A stretch of DNA of 64,000 nt from Cryptomeria japonica. Lineage: Eukaryota; Streptophyta; Pinopsida; Cupressales; Cupressaceae. How positions within the stretch are numbered: the first letter of the stretch is position 1; every line of letters begins with the position of its first letter. The position numbers were made by a program, and so were the translations under genes. The stretch lies in assembly GCF_030272615.1 (NCBI RefSeq), contig NC_081411.1, positions 209,592,244 through 209,656,243 of the forward strand, written 5' to 3'. Below, piece by piece: positions 45,581 through 56,585 of the stretch. The notes beneath the pieces were generated by a model, which worked only from the letters and a program-made list of their open reading frames with translations, did no database searches and had not been told where the DNA came from.

Positions 45581-46322
45581 TGTTAGCACCATGTTGTATG
45601 TTGTCATTGATTTCAAACCCTATGGTTCGGTTAGGTCTAGATGTGTCATATTAAGCATCCATGGAAGATTGATATGTAATGTGTTGATTATTTCTATGAA
45701 GAACATTGTAATGTGGCCTACTTCTCATTCCTTCCCACAACCATAATATTTAGTAGTGACCTATTTTAGATCTCTATCTTGGTCAACTTTGAAGATTATG
45801 TTTTTTTCGGAGATAGTATATGTATGTGTATGATTTGAATGAGTTAGTGTGGCATTATTGTCAATGGCAAATTGTGCATAAGATATGCTAGATTGAAAGA
45901 ATATAGTTGTTTTTGTAAAGTGTGTCCCAAATAGTAACTAGAAGTGGTTCCAGTAGTACATAATATGTTTTAGTGGTATATTTTATTTTCTATCTTTCTT
46001 TCTTTGGCAATGAGCCTTTCTGGGCAGTGAGCCCTTCGGTAATGAGCCTTCTTATAATGAGTATCTTAGTAGCAAGCCATCCTTTATAAAAATCATCTCA
46101 AATGGTGTCACCCTAACATGTGTTTTCATATTGAGAATTAGTATTCTCAATGGCTTTTCCCTTCTTGGTTTTTCCATGTAAATCCTAGTTTTCATTGTGT
46201 TTAATTTATGTGCATGTGTTGTGATGGTTTACATGATTAATTATGCTAATTATCCCAGATCTGTGAATTAAGTTTAAGAATATTTTAATTATCAACTGAT
46301 TCACCCTCCCCAATATTCAACA
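45581..46322 (+). repeat. 5' LTR of copia F
   Basis: It starts TGTTAGCACCATGTTGTATG and ends ATTCAACA before the primer site. An internal gap of about 180 bp is evident compared with the 3' LTR. It holds a run of GAGCC-containing units (46004-46083) and a hairpin (46130-46151). Confidence 0.82.
46004..46083 (+). repeat. GAGCC minisatellite in LTR of F
   Basis: Five imperfect 15-17-bp units of the form GGCAATGAGCCTTTCT occur, the last two decayed. The same array is at 55690-55768 (five units) and 60107-60150 (three units) in the LTRs of G. Confidence 0.65.
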
Positions 46323-46324
46323 AT

Positions 46325-46336
46325 TGGTATTAGAGA
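46325..46336 (+). promoter_or_regulatory. primer-binding site of copia F
   Basis: TGGTATTAGAGA matches TGGTATCAGAGC at 10 of 12 bases and follows the LTR end by two bases. Confidence 0.8.
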
Positions 46337-46386
46337 TTTGGTTCCTTGGTATAGAACTTAAATGCTTGAGTGAGATCCTTATCCAA

Positions 46387-47230
46387 TGGCACACAAATTA
46401 TCCATTTCTATCTTTAAAGGATCTAATTATAGGTTCTGGAAATTAAATTTGAGAGTTTATTTGGTTTCTCTACATTAGAATGCTTAGAAGGTTGTGGAGA
46501 CAATGTTCTTACAACTTTGGATGAGAATCAAGCCTATGAAGAAAATGGAAAGGCAAGGTATACAATCTTTAGTGCATTATCAAAAACTGAATTGACAAAA
46601 GTTATTTCTTTGAATACTGCTTATGAGGTTTGACAAAAGCTAAAATAAGTCAATGAAGGGAATGAACGACTTAAGTTGAAAAAGAGGTTGATAGCTAAGT
46701 GAAGGTATGAAAACTTGGAGATGAAAGAAGGAGAAAATATAGTAACCTATTTTGAGAAGGTTGACAGTGAAGTGAATGAAATCAGAGAACACAAAATCAC
46801 TTTGAATGATGAAGATGTTATTGATAAAATCTTGATGACTCTACTGGTGAGTTATAGTGATAAGATCTCAGCTATTCAGGAAACCTATGATCCAAAAAGT
46901 TCTCTAGATAGCATCTATTTGGTGCCCTGACTACAATTAAGGTGAGAAAGTTCAAAAATGACAAAGACAAACTAGAGACAACATTCAAAGCAACCAAAGA
47001 TGTTCTGGATGATGACGATAGCCCAGATGAGATGGAAGCAAACTTTGTGAGAAAATTGAAGAAAATAATAAAAAATTACAAAGGTATGTTACCCTTGAAA
47101 TGTTTTAGATGTGGAAAGATTAGTCACATAACTACTAGGTGTCTAGAAAAGGGAACAAGAAAAAGTTTAGAGAAAATAAAAGAAAGTTCAATAAGAAAGC
47201 CTATTACATTAAAGTTGATGTCAGAATTTT
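46387..47230 (+). pseudogene. gag of copia F
   Basis: From ATG 46387 the start MAHKLSISIFKGSNYRFWK is the typical copia Gag N-terminus (gag_pre/UBN2 type). Frameshifts follow. The frame 46715-46930 has GENIVTYFEKVDSEVNEIREH and DEDVIDKILMTLLVSYSDK. The nucleocapsid knuckle CFRCGKISHITTRC near 47101-47142 is complete. Several stops make it inactive. Confidence 0.85.
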
Positions 47231-47394
47231 AGATGATGAATCCCACTATGAAGAAGGTGATTGTTTGTTTCTAGTAGAAAAGGATGTTCCTAGGTTTGAT
47301 ATTTCTTAAATTGCTACTACTGCATTTCATGCTAGAAGAGATAAGAATGAATGGTTGATTGATAGTGGACACTCAAATCATATGAGTGGTGATA
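47231..47394 (+). pseudogene. protease of copia F, interrupted
   Basis: EWLIDSGHSNHMSGDKF contains the catalytic Asp-Ser-Gly of copia proteases and the following His-x-x-x motif. It is cut at 47395 by an inverted patch. Confidence 0.75.
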
Positions 47395-47567
47395 AGTTTA
47401 CACCATTTCAAAATTTAATTTAGAAATGCCACTTTTATGCAGTCAAAGTTAAATAGTTTTAGTTTTGTTGGTTGATTCCTTTATAAAAGTGTCATATAGG
47501 TTTGTGCTTTTACCCGACTGCTGCATGTAAATCTCCTCTTTGAGATCCACGTGAAGAAAGGAACTCT
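47395..47567 (-). repeat. inverted patch copied from copia E (mate 53279-53451)
   Basis: These 173 bases are the reverse complement of 53279-53451 with about four differences. The patch contains part of the E reverse transcriptase in inverse orientation. It joins F at AGTTTACA, which is present in the native F sequence as well, so microhomology may have guided it. Confidence 0.85.
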
Positions 47568-48688
47568 AATAAAAAATTATTTGGATTGGTTCAATTACTT
47601 ATAATGGAAATCATAACACTGATAATGTCTACTATGCAAAGGGTTTACATCATAATTTTTTGAGTGTTGGACAAATGTGGGAAAATGGGTATAATATCGT
47701 CTTTTAAGATAATGGATGTGACATCTGGAAGAAGTTTAGAATAGTTATTATTGCTGGAAGAAGGACAAATGGAAATATGTATCAACTGGAAGGAGCTACA
47801 AGACAATGTTTGTTATCTCAACTTGATGACAACTAGCTATGGCACTAGAGGATGTATCATATCAACTTCGATAATTTGGTGCAGATTAGTTCAAAGAGTG
47901 CAATGATAAATTTACCATGATTGACCAAATTGGACAACAACATCTGCAAGCAATGTTAAGTAGGAAAGTACACAAAGAGAACATTTAGAGGAAAGGAGTA
48001 TTCATCCACTGGATTACTAGATTGGGTACACACAAATCTATGTGGTCTGACTAGAACAAGGAGCCTGCAAGGTGAGAGGTATTTCATGTTATTGATTAAT
48101 GATTATTCTAGAATGAATTGGGTTGCATTTTTAAGAGAAAAGTCTAAAGCATTACACAAATTCAAGATATTCAAGGCAAAAGTTGAGAATAAGGTTGATA
48201 GGAAAATTGAGTCTTTAAGGTCTAACAAAAGAGGAAAATGCATTTCAGATGAGTTTAATGATTTATGTGAGAAACATGACATTAAAAGACAATTATCTAC
48301 CCCACGGACACTCCAAGAAAATGTTGCAGTAATGAACAAAACTATATAAGAGGTAGCTAGAACTATGACGAAAGGAATCAAACTACTGAAAGTCTACTAG
48401 AGAGAAGGAATGCACACAACAACCTACACTCTTAATAAAATTCTATACCAGAAAATATATGGGAAGACATCCTATGAACTTTGGCATGGTAGGACTGTGA
48501 CAGAAATATTTCAAAGTATTTGGAAGCAAGTGCTATATCTAGAGAGATGAGGGTAATATTGGAAAATCTGATACCAGAGAAGATGAAGGCATATTCTTAG
48601 GCTACTCAATAAGGAGAAAGACATACTAGTGTTACAACAAGAGGCTGAATAAGATTGTTGAAAGTGGAAATGTGAAAGTTGATGGAAG
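47568..48688 (+). pseudogene. pre-integrase and integrase of copia F
   Basis: The order of blocks is NVYYAKGLHHNFLSVGQM, GNMYQLEGATR, NNICKQC, then the core DWVHTNLCGLTRTRS (Asn where the first catalytic Asp is expected), YFMLLINDYSRMNWVAFLR, KIESLRSNKRGKCISDEF (second Asp changed to Asn) and TPRTLQENVAVMNKTI, in which the catalytic Glu block is garbled. Stops are frequent. Confidence 0.85.
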
Positions 48689-49114
48689 TGTTGTTCTATG
48701 GAGCCTAGTTAGAGTGGGAGGTTAATTTTTCCCCACTTCTATTAGCGTAGTTTCTCCTAAATTATTTAATGGGGGTTTGGGGGCAAGTCCCCTTGTGCGT
48801 GCTATTTTCTATTGGCTGACATGTTGTAACCCTAATTTTGTAACTGATATAACTCTTGATAAAAGGCAAAGTGGTATTTTTGGTAGATAATTTTGTAGCA
48901 TTTTTGTAGCGGTATTGAGTTGTAAGGGATTTTTGGTTGTAATTAGTTTGATTTGTTAGATAATAATATTGGACTCTCTGTTTGGTGGATGTATACCGAG
49001 TTTAGGTGAACCTGTTAAAAATGTGTCCTCATTGTTATTATTTTTATATTTTCCATTCCTCTATTTAATCTTTATGTGCATATAATAGATATTTTCTGCA
49101 TCCAATTCCTAATA
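48689..49114. mobile_element. 426-bp insertion in F, probably a solo LTR
   Basis: The copia F integrase aligns with element G on both sides (VDGS... then TSKDLE-like), and this block is extra. It starts TGTTGTTCTATGG and ends ATTCCTAATA, flanked by GGAAG (48684-48688) and GAAAG (49115-49119), one mismatch. It has no ORF. Length, TG start and 5-bp flanks fit a solo LTR of an unrelated family. Confidence 0.55.
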
Positions 49115-49119
49115 GAAAG

Positions 49120-49911
49120 TACTTCAAAAGACTTAGAGATATTGGAAAGATATTAATTTGATGAGTTTTGTGAAAGGAATAAGGAAAAGGAAATGAGAGG
49201 AGAATAAAAGAGTGTTCAAGATGCTCCAACATTTACATCCAAGAGCCCAAGGTATGTTCAGAAGAGATTCAAAAGATCAGATCATTGGAGATGAGAGTAA
49301 ATGTATCATAACAAGAAGAAAAGTAGCTCAAGAATAAATTTTTTTGTGTTTACTATCTAAATTTGACCCAAAGACAGTAGAATAATAGTTGGATCAGATT
49401 AAGAAAAATTAGACATAGGAATTAGTTAACAGCCCAAAAGGGAAAAATGTGATTGGAACCAAGTAGGTATTGTAGAACAAATTGGATGAGGATAGAAAGG
49501 TTGTAAGAAACAAAAAAAGCTTGGTATGCCAAGGTTATACTCAAATTGAAGGAATTGATTTTGATGAAACTTACACCTCGGTTGCTTGGATGGAGGCAAT
49601 TAAGATGTTCATGGCATTTATGACATTTAAGGATTTCAAGGTTTATCAGATAGATATAAAATTAACATTCTTGAATGGAGAATTGAAAGAAAAAGTATAT
49701 ATTGAACAACTAGAAGGTTTCAAGTTGAAAAATGATCTAAACATGTTTTGTAGGTTGAATAAGGCTATGTATGGACTAAAACAAGCCCCTAGACCATGGT
49801 ATGGAAGGTTAGACAAACACCTAATTGATTAAGGATTTCAGAATGGTTCATTTGAAAAAATTTATATTTCAAGACTAATTCAAGTAAAATCCTAATTGTT
49901 GTAGTATATGT
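49120..49911 (+). pseudogene. integrase tail and RT N-terminal half of copia F
   Basis: The RT blocks are NKLDEDRKVVRNKKSLVCQG, YTQIEGIDFDETYTSVAWME, FKVYQIDIKLTFLNGELKEK (first catalytic Asp), VYIEQLEGFKL and LNKAMYGLKQAPRPWYGRLD. A stop lies near 49830 and another near 49894. It is cut at 49911 by the LINE just before the catalytic YVDD. Confidence 0.88.
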
Positions 49912-51635
49912 GTTTTCTTTTATTGATAAAAGTGATATTTATTTTTATTCATTTTTTATCCTAGTCCAAACCAATTGGGGCTACAACAATGGAGCCACCT
50001 CCCCATAATCATCACCTCCATCAAGAGGAGGAACACAAGTACTACTATTTCCCCCCTTCCCCCTCTTATCCTTCTTCCACTTAACTTTGACCTAGCCATC
50101 CTCTTTTGCCACCTTCAAAAGATTCAATTTTTTCTTTTCCACTAGGTCCACACACTAAGGGCCATGACACATCATCTTGCATTGCCGCCCATCCAGCCAA
50201 TTGGTGCTATCTCTAGAAGAGCCAAATTCCAATGGGGGATTAGATGAGCAAACATTATGATTTAAATAGCCCTTTGATATAGAAACCCTTTGCACTTTAA
50301 CATCTCTATTCTGACATTTATCATGCTTTAAAGCTGAATTAGTCTACAAATCCTGACTTCTATCAATAATATTACCATTGCATTCCAACCCCACCAAAGA
50401 TTCTTGATTTTCCTTTACCCTTTTCAATTTATACAAACTAGGAGAAGCTTCTTTCCACTAGGAGGCAAATTTCTCAATTTTTCCCTTTTCACATGAATAC
50501 ACATTATGGCCAATGTTAAAGCATCTCTGATAGCTGAATGTGATCCCCTCATAGTCCACTGAGTGCACCCAACACCACTTCAAGGTAGAAATAGCAATTT
50601 CAGAAGGAAGATCTAGGGACATATCCACCTTGACCAAGATTCATGAAAAAGTCATGTGCAAAACAATTAGAGAACTGTCATCAATCAAAAGAAACTTGCC
50701 AATCGAGTTCCCCATAGCCTCAAAACAGGAATCAAACCAAAATTGCATAGAGATATCTGGAAGTATGATCCAAAGAGGTGAGTTATCATAAGACTTTGCT
50801 AATGGGTTGAAGGACAGATGCCAGTGTTTCAGCATCAGTGGTTGGTTGTCCTCCCAGCACCATTGTCCACCCCTAAGAACCTTGTTTTTATCCACTTTCA
50901 TTTGAAAAACAACCACAAAAAATCCTCAAGCATGAGGGTAAATCTGTACACAATCATCAACCAAAGGCTCCTAGTGATCAGAAATCCATTTATGTAATTC
51001 CCCAAGGCCTAGAAAAATACCCCTAATATGCCCAATTAGCCCTAGACTGGCGAACACTATTGTATTGTTCTCAAATTCCTTCTCTAGTTCCCCTATCCAG
51101 CTCATAGCAACCTACCTAGCCGTTGGAGCTACCACCCTATCATGAGGACTTGGTAGCCATAAATTTGAAGGAGAAAATCCTTGAAATGGGCCTCCCCATG
51201 ATTTACATCCACACTACTTTCATAAACCCCCAACTTTGGCCTTTCATCCACCTTCCAAAAAATAGTCTTGTTTCTTTGCTTATTTTGGCATCCAAAATCA
51301 TGCCTACCAGAAAACACCTATCATTTAAATCAAAACACCCCATATTTTGTAGGCACTGAAAGCCATGATTTCCACCATACCTTCCCCCAAAACCATCACC
51401 AGAAGAAGAGTTGTTGCCTCTTTGCACAATGACACCACCATTTTGTATGTTAAGAGATGCCCTTAAAGGCATACCAAACTGACCCCCACTCCCCTTATGC
51501 ACCACATTATCCTATCTTGGAGCACCTTGCATTTTTGGTCAGCCATAACAAGAGCCTGCAACTAGAAGAACCCTAGTTCGCTTCTCTGAAGCCCAAAGTG
51601 CCATTTTTCTTTTTAATAAAATGTTATTATTCTTT
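49912..51635 (-). mobile_element. LINE fragment carrying ORF1 only
   Basis: The block is flanked by TTGTAGTATATGT (49899-49911) and TTGTAGTAATATATGT (51636-51651), a 13-16-bp target duplication with a 3-bp indel, as expected for target-primed insertion. The minus strand reads a LINE ORF1. The 3' end (left) is A/T-rich, ending AATAAAAGAAAAC on the minus strand. No endonuclease or RT is present. Confidence 0.8.
50450..51550 (-). pseudogene. LINE ORF1 with DUF4283 domain and decayed zinc knuckle
   Basis: The minus strand starts near 51547 with MADQKCKVLQD. The DUF4283-type segment (50916-50641) has VLRGGQWCWEDNQPLMLKHW, SPLWIILPDISMQFWFDSCF and EAMGNSIGKFLLIDD, the pattern of plant L1 ORF1 proteins. 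Downstream CFNIGHNVYSC is a knuckle lacking its first Cys. ORF1 binds the LINE RNA. Frames change and stops occur, so it is dead. Confidence 0.78.
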
Positions 51636-51651
51636 TTGTAGTAATATATGT

Positions 51652-52600
51652 TGATGATGTAGTGTTTAGAGAAAATGAAGGAATGTGTGGAAGATTTGAT
51701 AATTAGATGCAAAAGGAATTTCAAATGTCCATGATTGGTGAGCTAAATTTATTTCTTGGTTTGCAAGTTAATCAGAATGATAAACGGATTTTCATTTCTC
51801 AATATAAGTACAAGAAAGAGTTGTTAAAGAAGTTTGGGTTGGAGAATTCCAAACCAGTGTGTACACCTATGACCACCAGATGCAAGTTAGCTAAAGATGA
51901 TAAATATCCTAAGGTATATGCAATTCATTATAGGTCGATGACGGGAGGTTTACTATATTTAACTACTACCAGAAAAGATATCATGTATATAGTATGTTTG
52001 GTAGCTAGATTTTAACAAGAACCAAAAAAATGACATGATATGGCAATAAAAAAGATTTTTTGATATCTAAAAGGCATAAAAGAATTTAGTTTGTGGTATC
52101 CCAGGAACTCATATTTTACCCTAACAACTTGTACAAATGCAAACTGGGTCAGTAGTGTTGATGATAGGAAAAGTACAAGTGGAGGAGCATTCTCTCTTGG
52201 CTCTTGATTAGTTGCTTGGTCGAGTAAGAAGGACTTTGTTTTTCTATCTACAACTAAGACAAAATACATTTTATCATCTTCATGCTGCACAAATTTTATG
52301 GAAGAAGCAAACTCTAAAGGATATTGGTGCGGAATTTGATGACCCCATCTCAATCATGTGTGACAATAATAGTGCAATAAATATTTCAAAGAACCCAATA
52401 TAACATTTTAGAACAAAGCACATATCTATTTCATACTACTTCTTCAGATAAAAAGTGTTGGAAAATGAAGTAAGACTTGGATATGTTGCTACAAAGGAGA
52501 AAATTGCAGATATCTTCACTAAGGTTGTGTAAAGAAACTTATGAGTATCTCCGAAATAAGTTAGGGGTAATACCCCTTTCCAGTTTGAACTAATGTGCAT
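51652..52600 (+). pseudogene. RT C-terminal half and RNase H of copia F
   Basis: After the LINE the frame resumes with the VDD motif at about 51652, then FQMSMIGELNLFLGLQVNQN, ELLKKFGLENSKPVCTPM and HYRSMTGGLLYLTT. RNase H follows with ANWVSSVDDRKSTSGGA, and in another frame MCDNNSAINISKNP and KIADIFTK. Several stops and frame changes are present. Confidence 0.88.
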
Positions 52601-52816
52601 TTGGATGCACATTGACCTAGTCTAGTGAGAAGATTACATATTATTTTTCTGGACTGATGCTTGATTGCTTCCTCTTAGGGGGAGCAAGAGTTAGTTTCAC
52701 AAGGAAAGCTTTGTCTGCCTTTGTCATTGTTCTTAAAGGGGGGAGAGAGACTATGATGTGTGTTCATATGATTATTCATCTTGATGGATGTTGTCATCAA
52801 TGACTAACGGGGAGAT
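52601..52816 (+). other. 3' untranslated region and polypurine tract of copia F
   Basis: The sequence is non-coding with repeated GGGGGAG-type purine runs. The last, AACGGGGAGAT, precedes the 3' LTR. Confidence 0.65.
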
Positions 52817-53250
52817 TGTTATCATCATGTTGTATGTTGTTATTGATGTCAAATCTTATGGTCCGATTAGGTCCGGATGTGTAATATTGAGAAGCAGTGG
52901 AATATTTTTATGTATGTGATGTTGATGATCATTTAATTATTTCTTTGAAGATTTGTCTTCCGGAAGTTGTGTTGTTGATGTTAATTAGTGCTATTTTTGG
53001 GTCTAGCTTAATCCAAAAGTCGAGATTGTTGTATAGCGTGTGGATAATGTTTTGGGTCCTACATTGGTGATGCGTATAATGTGTTGATTTTTTCTATGAA
53101 GAACATTGTAATGTATTCTACTTGTCATTCATTCCCTCCACCAAAATGTTATGTAGTGACCAATTTTAGATCTTTGTCTTGACCGACTTAGAAGATTATG
53201 TTTTTCAAAGACAAAATATGTATGTGTATAATCTCAATGAGTATGTGTAT
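52817..53250 (+). repeat. 3' LTR of copia F, 3'-truncated
   Basis: It starts TGTTATCATCATGTTG and aligns with the 5' LTR to about 53250 (TATGTGTATAATCTCAATGAG), where E coding sequence begins. The remaining ~450 bp of the LTR and any target duplication are deleted. Confidence 0.8.
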
Positions 53251-53340
53251 GGTTCGGTTGTACATCAAATGGATGTAAAGAGTTCCTTTCTTCACGTGGA
53301 TCTCAAAGAGGAGATTTACATGTAGCAGTCAGGTAAAAGC
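53251..53340 (+). pseudogene. copia E: RT start fragment
   Basis: The frame reads [20 protein letters not shown], followed by YM and a stop, the RT block containing the first catalytic Asp. It lies between the truncated F LTR and an unassigned insert, and continues in sense at about 54450. Confidence 0.75.
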
Positions 53341-54440
53341 ACAAACCTGTATGACACTTTTATAAAGGAATCAACCAACAAAACTAAAACTATTTAACTT
53401 TGACTTCATAAAAGTGGCATTTCTAAATTAAATTTTGAAATGGTGTAAACTAATCAAATGTAGAAATATTAATGAAATTTAGGAATGTTGTATTTTAATA
53501 AAATTTGGAAAATAATTGATATGTTTTTTATAAATTCAAAGACAAATTTTTCATTTCTCAAAAATGCTGAAAATCGGGGGTTCTAGTTCGCATCACCAAT
53601 AAATGAAAACGGACTTTATTTTTTCTATTTCTTTTCCAAATAGAGAACATATATATGCAGTGCTAAAAAAAATAAAATTAATTTTGATGTATATTTTTCT
53701 TGTTATAATATTTTAAAGTCCAACATAGCTAAATTTGATAGTTTTCATTTGGTGTCACCTTTTAACTACTAAATTTATCATTAACAAAAAAAAATACCCT
53801 TTTCAAGAAGATTCTTTCATCAGGTGAAAAAATATTTTTATAATTTTTTTCTAATATCATTTAACCTTTTTTTTTTTTAATTTCTAATTAGCCTCTCTTT
53901 TAAATTTAAAAAGCTACTTGCAATGTTTAATTAATAAAAAATAGTAAAATTAATCAAAATACTAAAAAAATTATATGTCGAGATTCGTGACTTCGAGTTT
54001 ATTTTTGTAAAAGAATATTCTACTTGAAGAAAAATTGAGCAGAAGTGAAAAGTTTCAAAAATACAAAGTTTTTCACCATTTTTGTGCCACATCACATGAC
54101 ACATATGGACTCAATCTAGTCGGATTGAGTCTAGCCAAACTCAATCCAAACGGACTAACCTTAGTTTTAACAATTAAAAAAAATGATTTTTTTTTTTAAT
54201 TGAAGCATTTGAACTAAGGGAGTCTGGTCAAAGTTAGTCCGACTGGACTTAGTCTAGCTAGACTTTTGATGCCATTTCATTGCCATGAAGGTGCCACATG
54301 GTCTCGCATGAGCCAGGGGTAGTTTGGTCAAACTGAGTTTGGCTAGACTTCATCTAGCCGGACTTGGTCCGACCAGACAACCCTCAGATGGCCCAAAGTG
54401 TGACAACTCCATGATTTTTATGAGTCGCACAGATTCATTT
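53341..54440. other. unassigned 1.1-kb insert in the RT of copia E
   Basis: RT coding sequence stops at about 53340 and resumes near 54450, with only about 15 codons missing, so this block is extra. Bases 53460-54060 are AT-rich without ORFs. 54105-54385 holds a motif cluster described separately. I see no LTR ends, terminal inverted repeats or domains. Confidence 0.5.
54105..54385. repeat. cluster of GACT(T/C)AGTC-like direct and inverted motifs
   Basis: Phrases such as ACTCAATCTAGTCGGATTGAG, TCTAGCCAAACTCAATCC, AGTTAGTCCGACTGGACTTAG and TCTAGCCGGACTTGGTCCGAC recur in both orientations in 280 bp. Each is a partial inverted repeat around TCNGA or CTAG. Confidence 0.6.
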
Positions 54441-55103
54441 CGGATTCTTCATTAGTTTTTAGATTGAGGAAGTCTATCTATGGATTCAAGAAGGCCCCTA
54501 GGGCTTGGTATGCCAAGATGGACTTATTTCTTCTCTCTGTAGGATTCAATAGATGTCATTTCAATTTAAATGTCTATATTTTATGATGGGATGACTCTCA
54601 TTTGATACTTGTTCTCTATGTTGATGACTTGATCATCATGATGAGCACCTCATCCGTCATTGTCAATGTCAAAAAAAATTGCATGAGAGATTTGCTATGA
54701 TTGACTTAGGCCTTTTGCACTACTTTCTCGAGATAGATATATCATAGTCACCTTTCGAGATTATTATTATTTAGCCCAAGTATGTTATTGATCTTCTAGC
54801 ATGGTTCCACAAGGGTGGTTGTGAGCCTGCATTGACTCCCTTTCTTTTAGGAGTCAAGCTTGAGGCTAAGTGTTCCACCTCACTTATTGATGCCCCATTG
54901 TATTGTCAGCTTGTTGGGAGTTTCATCTAGTTGACTCGCACACACCTTGATATTTCATTTGTGGTTGGCATAGTTTTATGCTTTATGTAAGAACCACATG
55001 AACTTCATTGCAAAGCTTCCAAATGCATCTTGCACTACATACATGGTACACATCACTATGGGATTCACTATACAACAAGCATATGACTTTCCTTGGTTGG
55101 TTG
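54441..55103 (+). pseudogene. copia E: RT fragment
   Basis: The blocks are VFRLRKSIYGFKKAPRAWYA, KMDLFLLSVGF, SHLILVLYVDDLIIM (catalytic YVDD), then degraded LLHYFLEIDIS, PKYVIDLLAWFHKGGCEPAL, APLYCQLVGS and THLDISFVVGIV. Frames shift near 54580 and 54700. It is cut at 55103 by element G within the usual 'SDFxLVGYTDADWAGD'-type junction to RNase H. Confidence 0.88.
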
Positions 55104-55866
55104 TGTTAGTATTATGTTATATATTGTCATTGATGTCAAATCTTGTGGTCTAGATGTTGTAAAGGATGTGGTATTAGGTATGTTGACTAGCAATGTATTA
55201 AGCATTTGGAGGTTTCCCATATTATTCGGATGCCTTATCTTTTTTGAAGATATGTTGCTTAGTGCTATTCTTGGGTTCAAATTGGTCGAAAAGTCGAGGC
55301 TTTTAGTTTTGATGTTGAAGTTGTGTAATGGTAATTGTATAGCCTATGAATAATGTTTTAGGTATTGATTTGGCGATGTTCATAGAGTGTTGATATGGTC
55401 GATAAGGAACGTTCTAGTGAGGTCTACTTCTCATTCCTTCCCACCATCAAAATATTTAGTAGATGCTTATTTTATATCTTTATCCTAGATGACATTGAGG
55501 ATTATGTTTTTCTTGAGTAAAAGAGTTTAATTTGGATGAGTTTTAGTATGGCTTTTTATGTTGAAGATATGAGAGATTGAAAGAATCTAGTTGATGTGTG
55601 AGAGTTGTGTTGTGGATTGTTACCATAAGTAGTTTTGTTTGTACAGATTATATTTAAGTGGTGGATTCTCTTGTATGTTTTTATCTTCAGCAACGAGCCC
55701 TCTAGCAGTGAGCCTTTCTCGGCAATGAGCCCTCCCGTAGTGAGTATCCTGACAATGAACCATCCTTTGTAAATCACTTTAACCAATGTTTATATATTGG
55801 GAATTGTCAGTATCCATGTTTTTTCACTTTAACTAGTGTTTATATATTGAGAATTAACATTCAACA
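55104..55866 (+). repeat. 5' LTR of copia G
   Basis: It starts TGTTAGTATTATG and ends ATTCAACA. Compared with the 3' LTR it lacks about 100 bp near its end, including the TTTTCC..ACATAAATTCTGGTG block. It holds five GAGCC units (55690-55768). Confidence 0.85.
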
Positions 55867-55868
55867 AT

Positions 55869-55880
55869 TGGTATGAGAGC
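55869..55880 (+). promoter_or_regulatory. primer-binding site of copia G
   Basis: TGGTATGAGAGC differs from TGGTATCAGAGC at one of 12 bases and lies two bases after the LTR. Confidence 0.85.
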
Positions 55881-55939
55881 TTTGGTTCCTTGATATAGAG
55901 TTTAACTCCTTGAGGTAGATTCTTATCTGATGTAACACA

Positions 55940-56585
55940 AGTCATCTATTCCTATATTTGAAGGATCTGATTATAGTTTCTGGAAAGTGAAGATGAGAGG
56001 TTATCTAGTTTATACTTGGAATATTGTGGAGACTAAGTATTTTCAACCAGTGAATGGTATTACTACTCCAGATGAGATTCAAGCTTATGAAGAAAATAAA
56101 AAGTCAAGGTATGCTATCTTTAGTGTATTATCAAAGATTGAATTGACAAAGGTTATTTATTTGAATACTACTTATGAGGTTTACAAGAAGATGAAATATA
56201 TCTATGAAGGAAATGAGAGAGTTAACTTGACAAAGAGGCTAGTTCAGGTAAGCGAAGATATGAAAACCTGAAGATAGAAGAAGGAGAAGACATTCTAAGC
56301 TATTTTGAGAATGTTGATACTCCTATGAATGAAATTAAAGAACTCAGATGCACTTTGAATGATGAAGATGTAATTGACAAAATATTGATGACTTTATCGG
56401 TGAGTTACAATGATAAGATCTCATTTATTTAAAAAATCTATGATTCAAAGCATTTCACTAGATAGCGTGTATTTGGTACCCTAACTACATTCAAAGTAAG
56501 AAAGTTTGGAAAGGACAAAGGCAAATTAGAAAAAACATTCAAAGCATCTGAAGATGATCTAGATGATGAAGAGAGCCCAGATTAG
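55940..56585 (+). pseudogene. gag of copia G
   Basis: The frame 55987-56271 has MKMRGYLVYTWNIVETKYF, SRYAIFSVLSKIELTKVIYL and TTYEVYKKMKYIYEGNERV, the copia UBN2-type Gag. A frame change leads to ILSYFENVDTPMNEIKEL and DEDVIDKILMTLSVSYNDK. The knuckle seen in F (CFRCGKISHITTRC) is absent: the frame goes from the acidic region straight to NKKSYYVKNDAG. Confidence 0.83.

Larger units (their letters stand above)
45581..53250 (+). mobile_element. copia element F, with three secondary insertions
   Basis: F has a 5' LTR (45581-46322), gag, protease, integrase, RT, RNase H and a truncated 3' LTR (52817 to about 53250). Inside it are a 173-bp inverted patch (47395-47567), a solo LTR (48689-49114) and a LINE fragment (49912-51635). 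It lies in the integrase of copia E. F and G are related by sequence in every shared domain. Confidence 0.85.

Noticed and set aside
51129-51505. Minus ORFs in the right part of the LINE as separate genes
   Set aside because: They are pieces of the same LINE ORF1 region in shifted frames.
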